Under the pieces are notes generated by a model. That model was not told the DNA's origin and made no database searches. It saw only the letters and a program-made list of their open reading frames with translations. Below are positions 63,946 through 64,000 of a stretch of 64,000 nucleotides of DNA, one piece after another. Within the stretch, counting starts at the first letter, position 1; each line of letters begins with the position of its first letter. The position numbers were made by a program, and so were the translations under genes. Where the stretch lies: NCBI GenBank assembly GCA_009840355.1, contig VXNZ01000019.1, positions 64,101 to 128,100 on the forward strand. The letters are read 5' to 3'. Source of the stretch: Chloroflexota bacterium. Its GTDB lineage: Bacteria; Chloroflexota; Dehalococcoidia; Lucifugimonadales; JADFKI01.

Positions 63946-64000
63946 CAGAACATATGGTTGCTTAACACTCGAAACCTGAAACCTACCATGTGTATCCAAA

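Overview
The window is a 64 kb chromosomal segment with roughly 57% G+C and dense coding on both strands. The gene content suggests a Chloroflexota bacterium, most likely a Dehalococcoidia or SAR202-like lineage. Supporting signs are a division cluster reduced to rsmH-ftsA-ftsZ with no mur genes, a tRNA-Trp T-box, and many catabolic genes of the CaiB/BaiF, MaoC-like, HpcH/HpaI, enolase-superfamily, NIPSNAP and amidohydrolase types. Two families of intergenic hairpin repeats are also present. The assignment rests on gene content and style, not on a phylogeny.

Layout, left to right. 0-3.2 kb: the 3' end of coaBC, a tautomerase, and a DUF262-HNH-AlbA_2 fusion of restriction/defence type. 3.2-9.6 kb: a promoter and a complete tRNA-Trp T-box leader, then trpS, trpE, trpG, trpD, trpC and trpF; trpB and trpA are absent. 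9.6-16 kb: a HEPN-like remnant, small SRPBCC, VOC, RidA and HIT proteins, two tandem HpcH/HpaI aldolases and a phosphoesterase. 16.2-22.7 kb: an acyl-CoA module (CoA-transferase, ThDP lyase, CoA-transferase, MaoC-like hydratase) interrupted by hicAB and an AT-rich membrane gene. 22.8-34.6 kb: rsmI, metG, a prenyl synthase, an amidohydrolase, a cation exchanger, a cysteinyl-tRNA synthetase fused to a family 2 glycosyltransferase, pyk and a zinc-ribbon protein. 34.7-37.2 kb: a serine-recombinase relative that has lost its catalytic residues, RNase P RNA, tRNA-Trp and tRNA-Gln.

37.5-42.1 kb: a MoxR / DUF58 / DUF4129 operon and a TauE/SafE exporter. 42.3-45.6 kb: crcB, an acyl-CoA dehydrogenase, and a MazEF-type module lying between trxB and a duplicated scrap of the trxB 3' end. 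45.6-51.6 kb: an aminotransferase, a Cys-rich protein, thrC, a NifU-like protein, an amidohydrolase, trmD and a MogA-like protein. 51.9-55.4 kb: rsmH, ftsA, ftsZ. 55.5-63.4 kb: rpiB, an enolase-superfamily dehydratase, a possible short transcript, a P1 peptidase, a DUF2520 protein with panB and panC, surE, a NIPSNAP protein and a K+-channel-like protein. The last 600 bp carry repeats and a strong promoter pointing out of the window.

Several parts connect. The tRNA-Trp gene near 36.8 kb has the anticodon and discriminator base that the T-box at 3.2 kb is built to read. coaBC and panBC, at opposite ends, both serve coenzyme A synthesis, which the CoA-thioester genes depend on. The observations most worth following are the CysS-glycosyltransferase fusion, the inactivated recombinase, the DUF262-AlbA_2 fusion, the toxin module at trxB and the MITE-like repeats.
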